Below are positions 23,359 to 33,026 of a stretch of 64,000 nucleotides of DNA, piece after piece. The DNA is from DATAEY01 sp038199035 (GTDB lineage: Bacteria > Actinomycetota > Thermoleophilia > Solirubrobacterales > Solirubrobacteraceae): assembly GCA_038199035.1 (NCBI GenBank), contig JBBPZM010000035.1, forward strand, positions 1 through 64,000. Direction: 5' to 3'. The position numbers and the translations under genes were made by a program. Position 1 is the stretch's first letter. The number at the start of each line of letters is the position of its first letter. The notes beneath the pieces are model-generated. The model was not told the DNA's origin. It saw only the letters and a list, made by a program, of their open reading frames with translations, and did not search any database.

Positions 23359-24372
23359 CTAGATTCCCTCCCCCGGCAGGAACTCGTTGGTGAAGGCCCG
23401 CGCGGTGTTCGGCGGGCGCTTGACCAGCTGGTTGCGCAGCATCCAATCTCCGTAGGCCGCCCACTGGTGGGGGTCCTGGTAGCCGAAGGGGCGGCCCGCT
23501 CGCGGGAAGAAGGCGGGCAGGGTGGCGCGGACGCTGGCCAGCTGGAGGCGCGGCTCGAGGTCTCGGTTGGCCCGCACGAGCTGGGCCACCGCGAGGCCGG
23601 GATCGCGGCGCGCGCTGCGGTACCCCTGGGCCAGGGCGCGCACGAAGCGGCGGATCCGCGCCCCGTGCTCGCGCACGTCCTGCTCGCGGGCGACGAGGAT
23701 GAGCTCGTCGTAGGTCGGCACCCCGGCCCGGTCGACCGGGATCACCGTCGGGCTGCGGTGCTGCTGGCGCAGCTGGATGCCCTCGTAGTTCCAGAAGCCG
23801 CCGAGGGTGGCGTCGACCTTCTTGGCGAGCATGGCGGGGACGAGGTTGAACCCGACGTTGATCTCGCGCACCGAGCTCGGGTTGACCTTGGCCCGATCGA
23901 GGATCGTCCGCAGGTAGGCCGACTGGTAGGGGATGCCCGCCGTGCCCACGCGCTTGCCGCTCAGATCGGCGGTGGTATGCACGCGGGCCGGCCCCAGCGC
24001 GATCACCGAGGTCAGCGGTCGCTGCACGATCGCCCCGACGGCCACGAGCTTGAGGCCGCGGTCGCGGGCGAGTAGGAGCTCGGGCTCGTACGAGATGGCC
24101 AGGTCGGCCCGCCCGGCGGCCAGGAGCTTCAGCGGCGCCGATGGGTCCGAGGGCGCACGCGGGCGCACGTCCAGCCCCTCGCGGCGGAACGCGCCGTCGG
24201 CCAGGCCCGCGTATATCCCGACGTGGTCGGCATTGGGGAAGAAGTCGAGGACCAGGTCGAAGGGCTGCGGCCGCGGCGGGGCGGTCGTCTCGGTCTTGGA
24301 GCCGCAGCCGGCGGCGACGGCGGCCACCGCGGTCACGATGGTGACGGCGAGGGCCAGGGTGATCCGCTTCAC
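23359..24372 (-). CDS. thiY: ABC substrate-binding lipoprotein for a thiamine pyrimidine precursor (ThiY, NMT1/THI5-like)
   Basis: The 337-residue product has a lipoprotein signal (KRITLALAVTIVTAVAAVAAGC) with lipobox cysteine near residue 22. The mature part is an NMT1/THI5-like binding protein: LVLDFFPNADHVGIYAGLADG, then LLAAGRADLAISYEPELLLARD and GGFWNYEGIQLRQ. Such proteins capture formylaminopyrimidine or HMP for thiamine salvage. It is the third gene of a thiZ-thiX-thiY operon beginning with a TPP riboswitch, and its GTG overlaps the permease stop (GTGA). Confidence 0.85.
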   Translation of the reverse strand: MKRITLALAVTIVTAVAAVAAGCGSKTETTAPPRPQPFDLVLDFFPNADHVGIYAGLADGAFRREGLDVRPRAPSDPSAPLKLLAAGRADLAISYEPELLLARDRGLKLVAVGAIVQRPLTSVIALGPARVHTTADLSGKRVGTAGIPYQSAYLRTILDRAKVNPSSVREINVGFNLVPAMLAKKVDATLGGFWNYEGIQLRQQHRSPTVIPVDRAGVPTYDELILVAREQDVREHGARIRRFVRALAQGYRSARRDPGLAVAQLVRANRDLEPRLQLASVRATLPAFFPRAGRPFGYQDPHQWAAYGDWMLRNQLVKRPPNTARAFTNEFLPGEGI

Positions 24373-25157
24373 GGCGTGCCTCCTGTCGGTCGGTGGGCCC
24401 AGGGCAGCAGCTGCCGCTCGGCCAGGGTGAGCGCGCCAAAGAGCGCGATGGCGAAGGCCGAGAGGACCGCGACGGCGGCATAGGCGCGCGCGGTCTCGAA
24501 CTGGGGGATGGACTGGATGATGAGGTGCCCGAGGCCGTCTGAGGAGCCAGCCTGCTCGGCCAGCACGGCGCCGATGACCGCCACGGCCACGGCGATCCGC
24601 GCCCCGCTGAACAGCGCGGGCAGGGCGGCCGGAGCCTCGACGCGGCGCAGGGTCTGCCAGCGCGAGGCGTCGAGCGTGCGCATGAGCTTGCGCAGCTCGG
24701 GGTCGACGCTGCCCAGGCCGTCGAGCGTCGTCACGGTCACCGGGAAGAAGCACACGAGCCCCACGATGGCCAGCTTGGGGGCGAGGTCGAATCCCCACCA
24801 GGCGACGAGCAGCGGAGCGACGATGACGATCGGGACGGTCTGCGAGGCGACCAGCAGCGGATAGGCCGTGCGCCGGACGGCCCGCCACAGGTGCAGCGTC
24901 AGGGCGCACGCCAGCCCGGCCACCAGGGCGACGACTATGCCCAGCAGCACCTCCCCCGCGGTCACCGTGAGCTGCTGCCACAGCAGCGAGCGGTCGTGGT
25001 AGAGGGCGCGTGCGACCTCGGTGGGGGCGGGGAGGAGGAAGTCGTCGATCCCGCTGAGCTGGGCGTAGGCCTGCCAGCCGCCGAGCAGGGCGGTGGCCAG
25101 GACGATCGCACGCAGCACTCCCGCCCCGCCGGTCGCCCCTCTGACCAGGGGCCTCAC
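24369..25157 (-). CDS. thiX: ABC permease for a thiamine pyrimidine precursor (ThiX)
   Basis: The 262-residue inner-membrane protein has about six helices and the EAA loop ELRKLMRTLDASRWQTLRRVEAPAALP. It belongs to the SsuC/TauC/ThiX permease group. The GTG at 25157 overlaps the ATPase stop (GTGA); the longer in-frame extension upstream is arginine-rich and lies inside the ATPase gene. It should form the channel of the thiamine-precursor importer with its neighbours. Confidence 0.85.
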   Translation of the reverse strand: MRPLVRGATGGAGVLRAIVLATALLGGWQAYAQLSGIDDFLLPAPTEVARALYHDRSLLWQQLTVTAGEVLLGIVVALVAGLACALTLHLWRAVRRTAYPLLVASQTVPIVIVAPLLVAWWGFDLAPKLAIVGLVCFFPVTVTTLDGLGSVDPELRKLMRTLDASRWQTLRRVEAPAALPALFSGARIAVAVAVIGAVLAEQAGSSDGLGHLIIQSIPQFETARAYAAVAVLSAFAIALFGALTLAERQLLPWAHRPTGGTP

Positions 25158-25954
25158 GTCTGGGCCCCCAGCGCCTCCAGCGTGCGCTCGCGCAGCGCCA
25201 CCACGGCCGGGTCCGTGCGCCGGCGGGGACGGGCGATCTCGACGGGCAGCGAGGCGACGTCGCGGCCGGGCCGCGGCGACATGACCACCACGCGGTCGGC
25301 GAGCACGACGGCCTCCTCGACGTCGTGGGTGACCAGCACGACGGTGCGCGACTCGCGCGCCAGCGCCTGGGCGAGCCACTCCTGCGTCTGGGCGCGGGTG
25401 AGGGCGTCGAGCGAGGCGAACGGCTCATCGAGAGCCAGCACGGGCTTGCCGGCCAGCAGCGTGCGCAGGACGGCCACGCGCTGGCGCATCCCGCCCGACA
25501 GCTCGTGCGGCATGGCCGTCTCGAAGCCGCCCAGCCCCAGCTGCGCGAAGAGGGGACGAGCCCGTTCGCGGGCGCGGGCGCGGCGCGCGCCGGCGACGAG
25601 GAGGGGCAGAGCCGCGTTGTCCAGCGCGCTCGCCCACGGCAACAGTAGGTCGCGCTGGGCCATGAGGACGGCGGGCGCGCCCTCCACGCTGCCCGCGTCG
25701 GGCGCCTGGAGTCGGCAGATGAGCTCAAGCAGGGTCGACTTGCCACAGCCGCTCGGGCCCACGACGGCGACGACCTCGCCCGCTCTGGCGCGGAGTGACA
25801 TGCCCCCCAGCGCGCGGACCGGTCCGCGTCGCGTCGCGTAGGCGCGACTGACCGCGACGACCCGGACCGCGTCGGCGTGCGCGCCGACCGGACGAGGCTC
25901 CCGGCCTTTGACGGTTCGAGGCTCCCGTACAGGAGCCTCGGGGCGGACTGTCAT
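25154..25954 (-). CDS. thiZ: ABC ATPase for a thiamine pyrimidine precursor (ThiZ)
   Basis: The 266-residue ATPase has Walker A GPSGCGKS, signature LSGGMRQRVAVLRTLL, Walker B VLALDEPFASLD and the switch histidine in VLVTHDVEEA, matching the SsuB/ThiZ group. An ATG at 25972 is also in frame but lies inside the riboswitch core (the TAATGCC motif), so the ATG at 25954 is the start. Its Shine-Dalgarno GGGAG sits on the 3' edge of the aptamer, which suggests TPP hides the ribosome site. Confidence 0.85.
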   Translation of the reverse strand: MTVRPEAPVREPRTVKGREPRPVGAHADAVRVVAVSRAYATRRGPVRALGGMSLRARAGEVVAVVGPSGCGKSTLLELICRLQAPDAGSVEGAPAVLMAQRDLLLPWASALDNAALPLLVAGARRARARERARPLFAQLGLGGFETAMPHELSGGMRQRVAVLRTLLAGKPVLALDEPFASLDALTRAQTQEWLAQALARESRTVVLVTHDVEEAVVLADRVVVMSPRPGRDVASLPVEIARPRRRTDPAVVALRERTLEALGAQT

Positions 25955-26066
25955 CGCTCCCTTCGCGGGCATTACCCCACAGGTTCGAAGGGTCAGCGCC
26001 GGGTGAAGCTTTCTCCAGAGGCGCTATCTCAGCCGGCTTGGGTCCCGCCAGCCCCCCTGATTACTC
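25955..26066 (-). promoter_or_regulatory. TPP riboswitch (THI element)
   Basis: Read on the minus strand, the region contains CAGGGGGGCTGG, then CGGCTGAGATAG, then GACCCTTCGAACCTGTGG and GTAATGCCCGCGAAGGGA. These are the conserved CUGAGA pyrimidine-binding motif, the ACCC-GAACCUG segment and the GGUAAUxCCxGCGxAGGGA pyrophosphate-binding half of the TPP aptamer, in order. A -10 box TACGAT (26081-26076) lies just upstream. The aptamer ends against the GGGAG site of thiZ, favouring control of translation initiation. Confidence 0.92.
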
Positions 26067-26146
26067 AGTGGGGCCATCGTAGCGCAGGGGCAGCGCGCGG
26101 CTGCCTCGACCGCCCCAGGGCGATCACGTGCCGGCGCGAGCCGGCC

Positions 26147-27550
26147 TCAAGCGCTCCCGCTGGCCACCGGCCGCGTCAGGGCCTTGACGAAGTCCTCGAG
26201 CTGGTTGGTCGTCCAGCACTCGAAGGCCTCGCAGTGACGCTCGTAGGCGGCGATCACCGAGTCGCCGTAGTTCCAGTACAGGCGTGGCTCCGGGTTGAGC
26301 CAGAACGTCCGGCCGGCCTTCTCGGTGACCAGCGAGAACAGGTCGTCGCGCGGCTCGCGGCCGTTGGTGCGCGCGTCGCCGAGCACGATGACCGTGGCCC
26401 GGGGATGCAGGTCGTCCTCGACCTTGGCCAGGAACTCCGACCACACCCGCCCGTAGTCGGTGTAGCCGGAGATGTCGGCCACGCCGGCGTCGCGTCCGAT
26501 CGCCTCGGAGACCGCCTTGAACGAGCGCTCGCGCTCGAAGATGTCTGTCACCTACGAGATCCGCTCGATGAACACGAACGAGCGCAGCTTGCTGAAGGCG
26601 TCGTGCAGGGCGTGCAGGACCGAGAGGAAGAAGACCGAGGCCGACGTGACGCTGGTGGACACGTCGCAGAGCACGTAGATCTCGGGCCGCCGCGGACGTC
26701 GCGGGCGGTACTTGAGCTTGACCGGCACCCCGCCGGTCTCCAGCGACGCGCGCATCGTGCGGCGCACGTCGACGTGGGCATGGCGCCGTCGGCCGCGGGC
26801 CTCGTGGCCCTGGGTGGCCAGCCGGCGCTTGAGCTGGGCGACGATGCGGTGGACGGCCGCCAGGTCCTGGAGCGGCCCGGAGGGCAGCGCCCGGTCGAGC
26901 TCGCTCAGCGGCCGCGAGGGCGGCAGCTTGCGCGTGCGCTCGATCATCGCCCGCTCGAGCTCGCGCCGCAGGTGGCCCTCGAAGCGGCGCAGGGCCTCCC
27001 GGGGCAGGCCGTCGCGGCGCGGGTCCTCGGGGGGCAGCTCGGGCTGGGGCTCCGAGCGCAGTCCCAGGGCACGGCGGATGCGCTGAACGTCGACCCCGAT
27101 CACCCCGGAGCCCTCGGCCTGGCGTCCGAAGGCGGCGATGGCCAGTCGCGCCAGGTCGCGCATGGCCGCGTCCGAGCCGTCGCGCAGCGCCGCGGCGATC
27201 TGCTGGCGCAGCGTGTCGAGGTTGATCTCGTCGCCGCCCTCCAGCCCACCGTCCTCGCGCACGTCGCGGGCCACCGCCTCGCCTTCGGCGGCGCGGAAGA
27301 GGAAGCGCTCGAAGATCAGCTCGAAGATCCGGCGGTCCTCCTGGGACTTGGCCAGGGTCGCCGCCAGGGCCTCGCGCAGGTCGTCGCGCACCGTCCACGG
27401 CACCTCGCCCAACGCGGCGAAGGCGTCAAGCAGCTCCGAGGTCCCGATGGCCACGCCCTCGCTGCGCAGCTCGTCGGCGAAGGCCAGGATCTGCCCGGGC
27501 AGTCCGGCCTGGGGCAGCGGGGCGGCCGGGTCGCCGGTACCGGACGCCAC
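26147..27550 (-). CDS. VWA-domain protein (CoxE-like) interrupted by an in-frame TAG
   Basis: The frame from GTG 27550 gives about 332 residues of a CoxE-like protein: a helical N-terminus (AFADELRSEGVAIGTSELLDAF), a middle REALRRFEGHLRRELERA region and the VWA start EIYVLCDVSTSVTSASVFFLSVLHAL with MIDAS DxSxS. A TAG (minus strand, 26554-26552) then interrupts FVFIERIS/VTDIFERERSF. The same frame continues without further defect for another 134 codons, including the MIDAS threonine region (ISGYTDYGRVW) and VIVLGDARTNG. A GAG-to-TAG change would account for it. The upstream MoxR ATPase stops 8 nt before the GTG. MoxR/VWA pairs act as metal-insertion or assembly chaperones. Confidence 0.75.
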
Positions 27551-27558
27551 CGGCAGCC

Positions 27559-28476
<918 letters not shown>

Positions 28477-28482
28477 CGACCC

Positions 28483-28507
28483 ATTATGCCCACCCCGTGG
28501 GCATACT
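28483..28507. promoter_or_regulatory. Back-to-back leaderless -10 boxes (CATAAT minus, CATACT plus)
   Basis: CATAAT on the minus strand (28488-28483) ends 6 nt before the MoxR GTG. CATACT on the plus strand (28502-28507) ends 6 nt before the ATG at 28514. Both deviate from TANNNT only at the first base. The two starts are 37 bp apart. Confidence 0.45.
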
Positions 28508-28513
28508 CGGACG

Positions 28514-28741
28514 ATGTCCCTGCCGGCCGTGCTCGCCAGCTTCTCGCCCGACCCGCGGCCCAGCGCCGACGCCGTCGGCCCCGACCCGACGTTCTTCCTC
28601 GTCCTCATGCTCGCCGGCTTCGTCATCGGGATGCTCGGCCACCTGTTCAGCTCGCGCGTCATGGTGGTGGTGGGGGTGCTGGCCGTCTTCATGGCTACCC
28701 TGCTCCTCCCGCTCGTGCTCTTCCTCTCCCAGTCCTCCTGA
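28514..28741 (+). CDS. Small two-helix membrane protein
   Basis: The 75-residue product has a soluble Pro/Asp-rich N-terminus followed by two hydrophobic helices, FFLVLMLAGFVIGMLGHLF and VMVVVGVLAVFMATLLLPLVL. No family is recognised. It is divergent from moxR and may share a regulatory region with it. Confidence 0.6.
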   Translation: MSLPAVLASFSPDPRPSADAVGPDPTFFLVLMLAGFVIGMLGHLFSSRVMVVVGVLAVFMATLLLPLVLFLSQSS

Positions 28742-28831
28742 CCGAGCGGCGCGCGGCCCGCGCCCGTCCGCTGGTCGTGCGGTGCGATGATTGCCCTCCG
28801 CGCCCCGGGGAATCCAGCACAGGAGCCGCCG

Positions 28832-30568
28832 ATGCCGCAGACCGCCACCGCCGTCACCTCGTTCTCCAAGGCGCTGATGCTGGGCGAGGTCCACGAGGAG
28901 ATGGTGTTCCCCTACCCGCTGCCCGACGAGGGCGAGGCGGACAAGGTGCGCGGCCTGATCAGCGCGTTTCGCGACTACGCCGCGCAGCACATCGACTCGC
29001 GGCGCATCGACGACGAGGGCTGGATCCCCGACCAGGTCTACCGGGACCTGGGGGAGCGCGGGCTCATGGGCCTCTACGTCAAGGAGGAGTACGGCGGCCA
29101 GGGGCTCTCCCAGACCGGGTACGCCCGGGTCTTCGAGGCCATCGGCCAGGTCGACGGGTCGCTGACCATCGGCATGGGCGTCCATCAGTCGATCGGCTTC
29201 AAGGGCATCGCGCTGTTCGGCTCCGACGAGCAGAAGGAGCGCTTCCTGCCCGACCTGTCCGCCGGTCGAAAGCTCGCCGGCTTCGCCCTGACCGAGCCCG
29301 AGGCCGGCTCGGACGCCTACCACGTGCGCTCGCGCGCGGTTCGCCAGCCCGACGGCTCGTGGAAGCTCAACGGCGAGAAGCGCTGGATCGGCAACGGCGG
29401 GCGCGGCGACGTCTTCACGGTCTTCGCCCGCGCCGAGCTCGAGGACGGCAAGGACAGCCACATCGCGCTGATCCTCGAGAAGGGGATGGAGGGCTTCGAG
29501 GCCGGCGAGCCCTACGAGACCATGGGGCTGCGGGGCAACAACCTCTGCCCGCTCTACTTCAAGGACGTGCGGGTGCCGCCCGAGAACGTCCTCGGCGACC
29601 CGGGCCAGGGGTTCGGCATCGCCATGGAGGTCCTCAACAACGGGCGGCTGGGGCTCGGCACCGGCTCGGTGGGCCTGGCCAAGCGCCTGCTCGACCTGGC
29701 CATCGAGCACGTCACCGAGCGCCGGCAGTTCGACCAGCCCCTGGCCGACTTCGACATGGTCGAGGACAAGATCGGCTGGATGGTCTCCTACCTGTTCGGC
29801 CTCGAGTCCACGGCCTACCTGACCACTGGGCTGGTTGACGCGGGGGTGCAGGACTACTCGGTCGAGTCGGCGGTGGCCAAGGTCACCGGCACGGAGTTCG
29901 TCTGGTACCAGGCGAACCGCGCCATGCAGCTCAAGGGGGGCGCCGGCTACATGCGCGACCAGCCCTACGAGCAGATCATGCGCGACATCCGCATCTTCCC
30001 GATCTTCGAGGGGGCCAACGACGTGTTGCGCTCGTTCATCGCCCTCTCGGTGCTCAAGCCGCTGGGCGACGAGCTCAAGCTGCTGACCGACGTCGACCTG
30101 TCCGACCCCGGGCGGCTCGTGGGTGCGTGGGCGAGCTATGTCGGCGGGCGGGTCAAGCGCGGCGTGCGGCCCGACTCGATATCGCTGGCCCACGACGAGC
30201 TCTCGGACCTGGCAGACAGCGTCGGGGACCAGGTCAAGCGCCTGCGCGAAGTGGGGGAGTCGACGCTCCGCAAGCACGGCAAGGCGATCACGCGACAGGG
30301 GATGACCCACAAGCGGCTGGCCGCGGCGGTGAGCGACATCTACGCCCAGATCGCCGTGCTCTCCCGGGTGACCTCGATCTTCGAGGACCAGGGCATCGAC
30401 CCCTCGGGCCAGGAGCGGTTCATCGCCCAGACGTTCTGCGAGCGCGCCGGACGGCGCGTGGAGGCCGAGCTGCGCAAGGTCGAGGCTAACGACGACGACC
30501 GCATGCACTCGATCGCCCGGCTGGCCTACAAGCGCGGCGAGTACGGTTACGCCCTCTTCGAGGACTGA
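28832..30568 (+). CDS. Acyl-CoA dehydrogenase, long (VLCAD/ACAD9-like) form
   Basis: The 578-residue flavoenzyme contains FALTEPEAGSDAYHVRS (FAD/substrate loop), WIGNGGRGDVF, the GNNLCPLYFKDVRVP strand and the C-terminal signature RDIRIFPIFEGANDVLRSFIAL with the catalytic glutamate. A further 170-residue helical C-terminus matches the long, very-long-chain type rather than the 380-residue short form. It catalyses alpha-beta desaturation in fatty-acid beta-oxidation. The ATG at 28832 has AGGAG upstream; an in-frame ATG at 28787 is less likely. Confidence 0.9.
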   Translation: MPQTATAVTSFSKALMLGEVHEEMVFPYPLPDEGEADKVRGLISAFRDYAAQHIDSRRIDDEGWIPDQVYRDLGERGLMGLYVKEEYGGQGLSQTGYARVFEAIGQVDGSLTIGMGVHQSIGFKGIALFGSDEQKERFLPDLSAGRKLAGFALTEPEAGSDAYHVRSRAVRQPDGSWKLNGEKRWIGNGGRGDVFTVFARAELEDGKDSHIALILEKGMEGFEAGEPYETMGLRGNNLCPLYFKDVRVPPENVLGDPGQGFGIAMEVLNNGRLGLGTGSVGLAKRLLDLAIEHVTERRQFDQPLADFDMVEDKIGWMVSYLFGLESTAYLTTGLVDAGVQDYSVESAVAKVTGTEFVWYQANRAMQLKGGAGYMRDQPYEQIMRDIRIFPIFEGANDVLRSFIALSVLKPLGDELKLLTDVDLSDPGRLVGAWASYVGGRVKRGVRPDSISLAHDELSDLADSVGDQVKRLREVGESTLRKHGKAITRQGMTHKRLAAAVSDIYAQIAVLSRVTSIFEDQGIDPSGQERFIAQTFCERAGRRVEAELRKVEANDDDRMHSIARLAYKRGEYGYALFED

Positions 30569-30682
30569 CGGGCCGAGCTCCCGGCCGGCGCGCATGGCCA
30601 GGTACTGATGTCCAAGGACCCGCGCCTCGGCCATCTCCGGCCGGGATGGACGGTCATCCCGGGCAAAGCCCGCGCACTTGGG

Positions 30683-30712
30683 TTGAGGGCCGAGGGAGCC
30701 GAGAAATACGGT
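30683..30712 (+). promoter_or_regulatory. Promoter TTGAGG-18-TACGGT
   Basis: TTGAGG (30683-30688) and TACGGT (30707-30712) are 18 nt apart, and the -10 box ends 8 nt before the ATG at 30721. Confidence 0.5.
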
Positions 30713-30720
30713 GGAGTCCG

Positions 30721-31320
30721 ATGCGCCGCCCGCCCTCACCCGCCCGCCGTCGTTGGCTCGCGCTGGCCGCTTGCCTGGCGGTCGCCGCAGTCGGCCCGGC
30801 GAGCGCCGGCGCGGTCACCGCGGCCCGGGCGCCCGCTCGCGCCTTGCTCTCCTCATGCCCAAACGCCGACCTCGCGCCCACCACGGCGAACGTGGCCCTC
30901 GCCCGGGCGGCGACGTCGTGCCTGCTCAACCGCGAGCGCGCCGCGCACGGCATGCGCCCGCTGGTCGTCAGCGCCGCGCTGCTCCGCGTGGCCCAGACTC
31001 ACTCGCGCGACATGGTGGCGCGCCACTACTTCCAGCACGACACGCTCCACGGCCTGGGCGTCATCGCCCGCCTGCTATCGAGCGGGTACGCGCGCGGGAG
31101 CCAGCGCTACGAGCTCGGGGAGGCGCTCGGCTACAACTACGACGACAAGGTCACGCCGGCGCGCATGATCTTGCAGCTCCTCAGCAGCCCCCTGCACCGG
31201 GCCAAGCTCCTCGGCGCCCGCTTCGAGAACGTCGGCATCGGGATAGTGGCCGCCCCACCCTTCCTCTTCGCCGGCCACGGCGGAGCGACGTACACCTTCG
31301 ACGTGGGCCTGCGCAGCTAG
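30721..31320 (+). CDS. Secreted CAP-domain (SCP/PR-1-like) protein
   Basis: The 199-residue product has a signal peptide (RRWLALAACLAVAAVGPASAGA) and a CAP domain: CLLNRERAAHGMRPLVVSAALLRVAQTHSRDMVARHYFQHD, then ELGEALGYNYDDKVTPARMILQLLSSPLHRAKLL and FENVGIGI. The paired histidines and the HRAKLL/FENVGIG motifs are typical of bacterial CAP proteins (YkwD type). Their molecular role is generally unclear. The two cysteines near the N-terminus of the mature chain may form a disulfide. Confidence 0.8.
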   Translation: MRRPPSPARRRWLALAACLAVAAVGPASAGAVTAARAPARALLSSCPNADLAPTTANVALARAATSCLLNRERAAHGMRPLVVSAALLRVAQTHSRDMVARHYFQHDTLHGLGVIARLLSSGYARGSQRYELGEALGYNYDDKVTPARMILQLLSSPLHRAKLLGARFENVGIGIVAAPPFLFAGHGGATYTFDVGLRS

Positions 31321-31352
31321 GTGCTTGATCTGCGGCCGCGCCTACTCCGCCC

Positions 31353-32084
31353 TCAGGCGGGGGGTGGCGGGCGCTCGGCGTCGTCGATCGGCGGGTCCAT
31401 CCGCTCGGTCGGGTCTGCCCCCAGCACCTCGGTGTCGGCCAGGTGGGGCCGCTCGTCGGACAGCTGAACGTCGCCTCCGTGCCCCGGCTCGCCGCCTCTG
31501 GGAGCGCCGCGGCCTGGCCACCCGTCGCCCGAGCCCTCCCCGGCGGCCCGTCGGCGCCGCAGCGGCGGCTCGGGGACGTGCCGGGCGCGCACGCGGTTGC
31601 CGGCGTAGGCCAGGGCCGCCGCGGCGCCTAGGGCCACGAAGATCCCCCAGTGGATGCCGACCGCGATGCCGCGGCCGAGGTCGGGGCGGTCGAAGAGGCG
31701 CCAGGCGATGAGCACGCACGTCCACGCGCCGGCCGCCGTCAGCACCCACCCGTCGCCCTTGGGGAGGTGAAATGCTCGGCGCTCCCCGCGGGCGAACAGC
31801 ATGGCCAGGACGGCGACGCAGACCACGAGGACCGCGGCCTCGACCCACGAGAACACGAACAGCGCGGTCTTCGTCCCGGCGGCGTCGGCGGCCTGGAGGC
31901 GTCCGTTGACCACGCGGCTGACCGGCGAGCTCGTCGAGTACCAGGGCAGGAACATGGTGACCAGCAGGGCGAGGGCGGCCGCCGCGGCCACCCGCTGCTC
32001 GGCGGCCAGCCGCCGCCAGGCTCGCGCGAGTCGGCGCGCCCCGGCGCCCACCCGGTGGCGCGCGCCCGCCCGCCGGATCGCCAT
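31353..32084 (-). CDS. Multi-spanning membrane protein with a polar C-terminal tail
   Basis: The 243-residue protein begins with a basic stretch and has four predicted helices (VAAAAALALLVTMFLPWYS, TALFVFSWVEAAVLVVCVAVLAML, a segment near 120 and GIAVGIHWGIFVALGAAAALAYA). The last 70 residues are a hydrophilic, Pro/Arg/Asp-rich tail. No family is recognised. It lies 5 bp downstream of the EVE protein gene on the same strand and is probably co-transcribed with it. Confidence 0.6.
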   Translation of the reverse strand: MAIRRAGARHRVGAGARRLARAWRRLAAEQRVAAAAALALLVTMFLPWYSTSSPVSRVVNGRLQAADAAGTKTALFVFSWVEAAVLVVCVAVLAMLFARGERRAFHLPKGDGWVLTAAGAWTCVLIAWRLFDRPDLGRGIAVGIHWGIFVALGAAAALAYAGNRVRARHVPEPPLRRRRAAGEGSGDGWPGRGAPRGGEPGHGGDVQLSDERPHLADTEVLGADPTERMDPPIDDAERPPPPA

Positions 32085-32089
32085 CGTCG

Positions 32090-32557
32090 CTACGTGCGCG
32101 CGCCGGCGCGCGCGGCCATCCGCTGCGTCAGCAGGGCCGCGTCGTGCTCGGACACCTGACGGATCTGGCCCTGGAAGGCCAGCTTCCAGTGCTCGGGCGG
32201 CCACTTGGCGATGTGCTCGAGCTCGTCCCTGAGCGACTCGGCGGGCAGCCAGTCCTCCTCGTCGAGGACGAGCTCGGGCTCGGTGGGAAAGCGCCAGGGA
32301 TAGGGATCGGCCTTGCCCGGCTTTCCGGGCCACACCGGCGTGCGATCCTCGAAGAGCTCGCCGGTGACGCGGATCGAGGCGGCGAAGGCCATCCGCTTGG
32401 TCAGGTAGAGGACGATTCGGTCGCCGCGCTCGATCTCCAGGGCGAACGAGCGACGGCGTTCCTTGAGGCCGATCACCCCGAAGTCGTGCTCGCGGGTGGC
32501 GGCGTAGTTCTCCGCGGAGCCGGTCAGGATCCACGTCCTCGGACTCTGGGGCGCCAT
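32090..32557 (-). CDS. EVE-domain protein
   Basis: The 155-residue protein matches the EVE (PUA-like) family: WILTGSAENYAATREHDFGVIG, then GDRIVLYLTKRMAFAASIRVTGE and DRTPVWPGKPGKADPYPWRF. EVE domains bind modified bases in DNA or RNA and occur in restriction, toxin and RNA-metabolism contexts. No nuclease or defence gene is adjacent here. The ATG at 32557 is fixed by a leaderless TACACT box. Confidence 0.75.
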   Translation of the reverse strand: MAPQSPRTWILTGSAENYAATREHDFGVIGLKERRRSFALEIERGDRIVLYLTKRMAFAASIRVTGELFEDRTPVWPGKPGKADPYPWRFPTEPELVLDEEDWLPAESLRDELEHIAKWPPEHWKLAFQGQIRQVSEHDAALLTQRMAARAGART

Positions 32558-32564
32558 GGCGCCG

Positions 32565-32570
32565 AGTGTA
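32565..32570 (-). promoter_or_regulatory. -10 box TACACT for a leaderless EVE gene
   Basis: On the minus strand TACACT ends 7 nt before the ATG at 32557. Confidence 0.55.
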
Positions 32571-32621
32571 CGGAGGGCCGGCACGTCGCCCGGCCGGCCG
32601 GGCGGGCGGTCGCGACGCGGC

Positions 32622-33026
32622 TCAGCTGATCGGGATGTCCTGGACCTCTGGCGGGTTGCGGCGGCGCTGCTCGAGGCGCTCGAGGTACCAGTCGATCAGC
32701 GTCCGGGCCAGCAGCAGCAGCTCCCGCAGGAGGTCGGCGAGCGCCTGCCGCAGATCGGGGGGGACCAGGCCCCGCGCGAGCTCGAGCAGGGCCGCCACGG
32801 CCTGGGCCTCGGCGCCCCCGCGGCCCGCCGGCTCGTGGGGCGTGGCATAGCCGCTGGGCGGCGGTCGCTGCGCCGGTCCCGCTCCCGGGCCGGCGGCGCG
32901 GGCCTGGGCCATGACCTGCTCGGCCGCCGCTTGGGCGGCGCGGACGCGCTGGCTGAGCTCGTCGAGGGGATCGGGGCCGCCGGCCGGCGGCGCGCCGCTG
33001 GGAGGGCTATCGGCCGGCGGCGACAT
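32622..33026 (-). CDS. Small protein coupled to the ArsA-type ATPase gene
   Basis: The 134-residue protein has a Pro/Ala/Gly-rich, likely disordered N-terminal half and an amphipathic helical C-terminal half (VAALLELARGLVPPDLRQAL, LLRELLLLARTLIDWYLERL). Its ATG at 33026 lies 20 nt inside the preceding ATPase gene, so translation is coupled. Similar small proteins follow ArsA-type ATPases in related bacteria only by my inference. The helical part could be a membrane-peripheral or ATPase-binding module. Confidence 0.6.
   Translation of the reverse strand: MSPPADSPPSGAPPAGGPDPLDELSQRVRAAQAAAEQVMAQARAAGPGAGPAQRPPPSGYATPHEPAGRGGAEAQAVAALLELARGLVPPDLRQALADLLRELLLLARTLIDWYLERLEQRRRNPPEVQDIPIS

Noticed and set aside
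25952..25972. Upstream ATG (25972) as thiZ start
   Set aside because: It is inside the conserved TAATGCC of the TPP aptamer; the next ATG has the Shine-Dalgarno.
32090..32557. EVE protein as part of a defence island
   Set aside because: Neighbours are ordinary membrane and ATPase genes; there is no nuclease, methylase or helicase.
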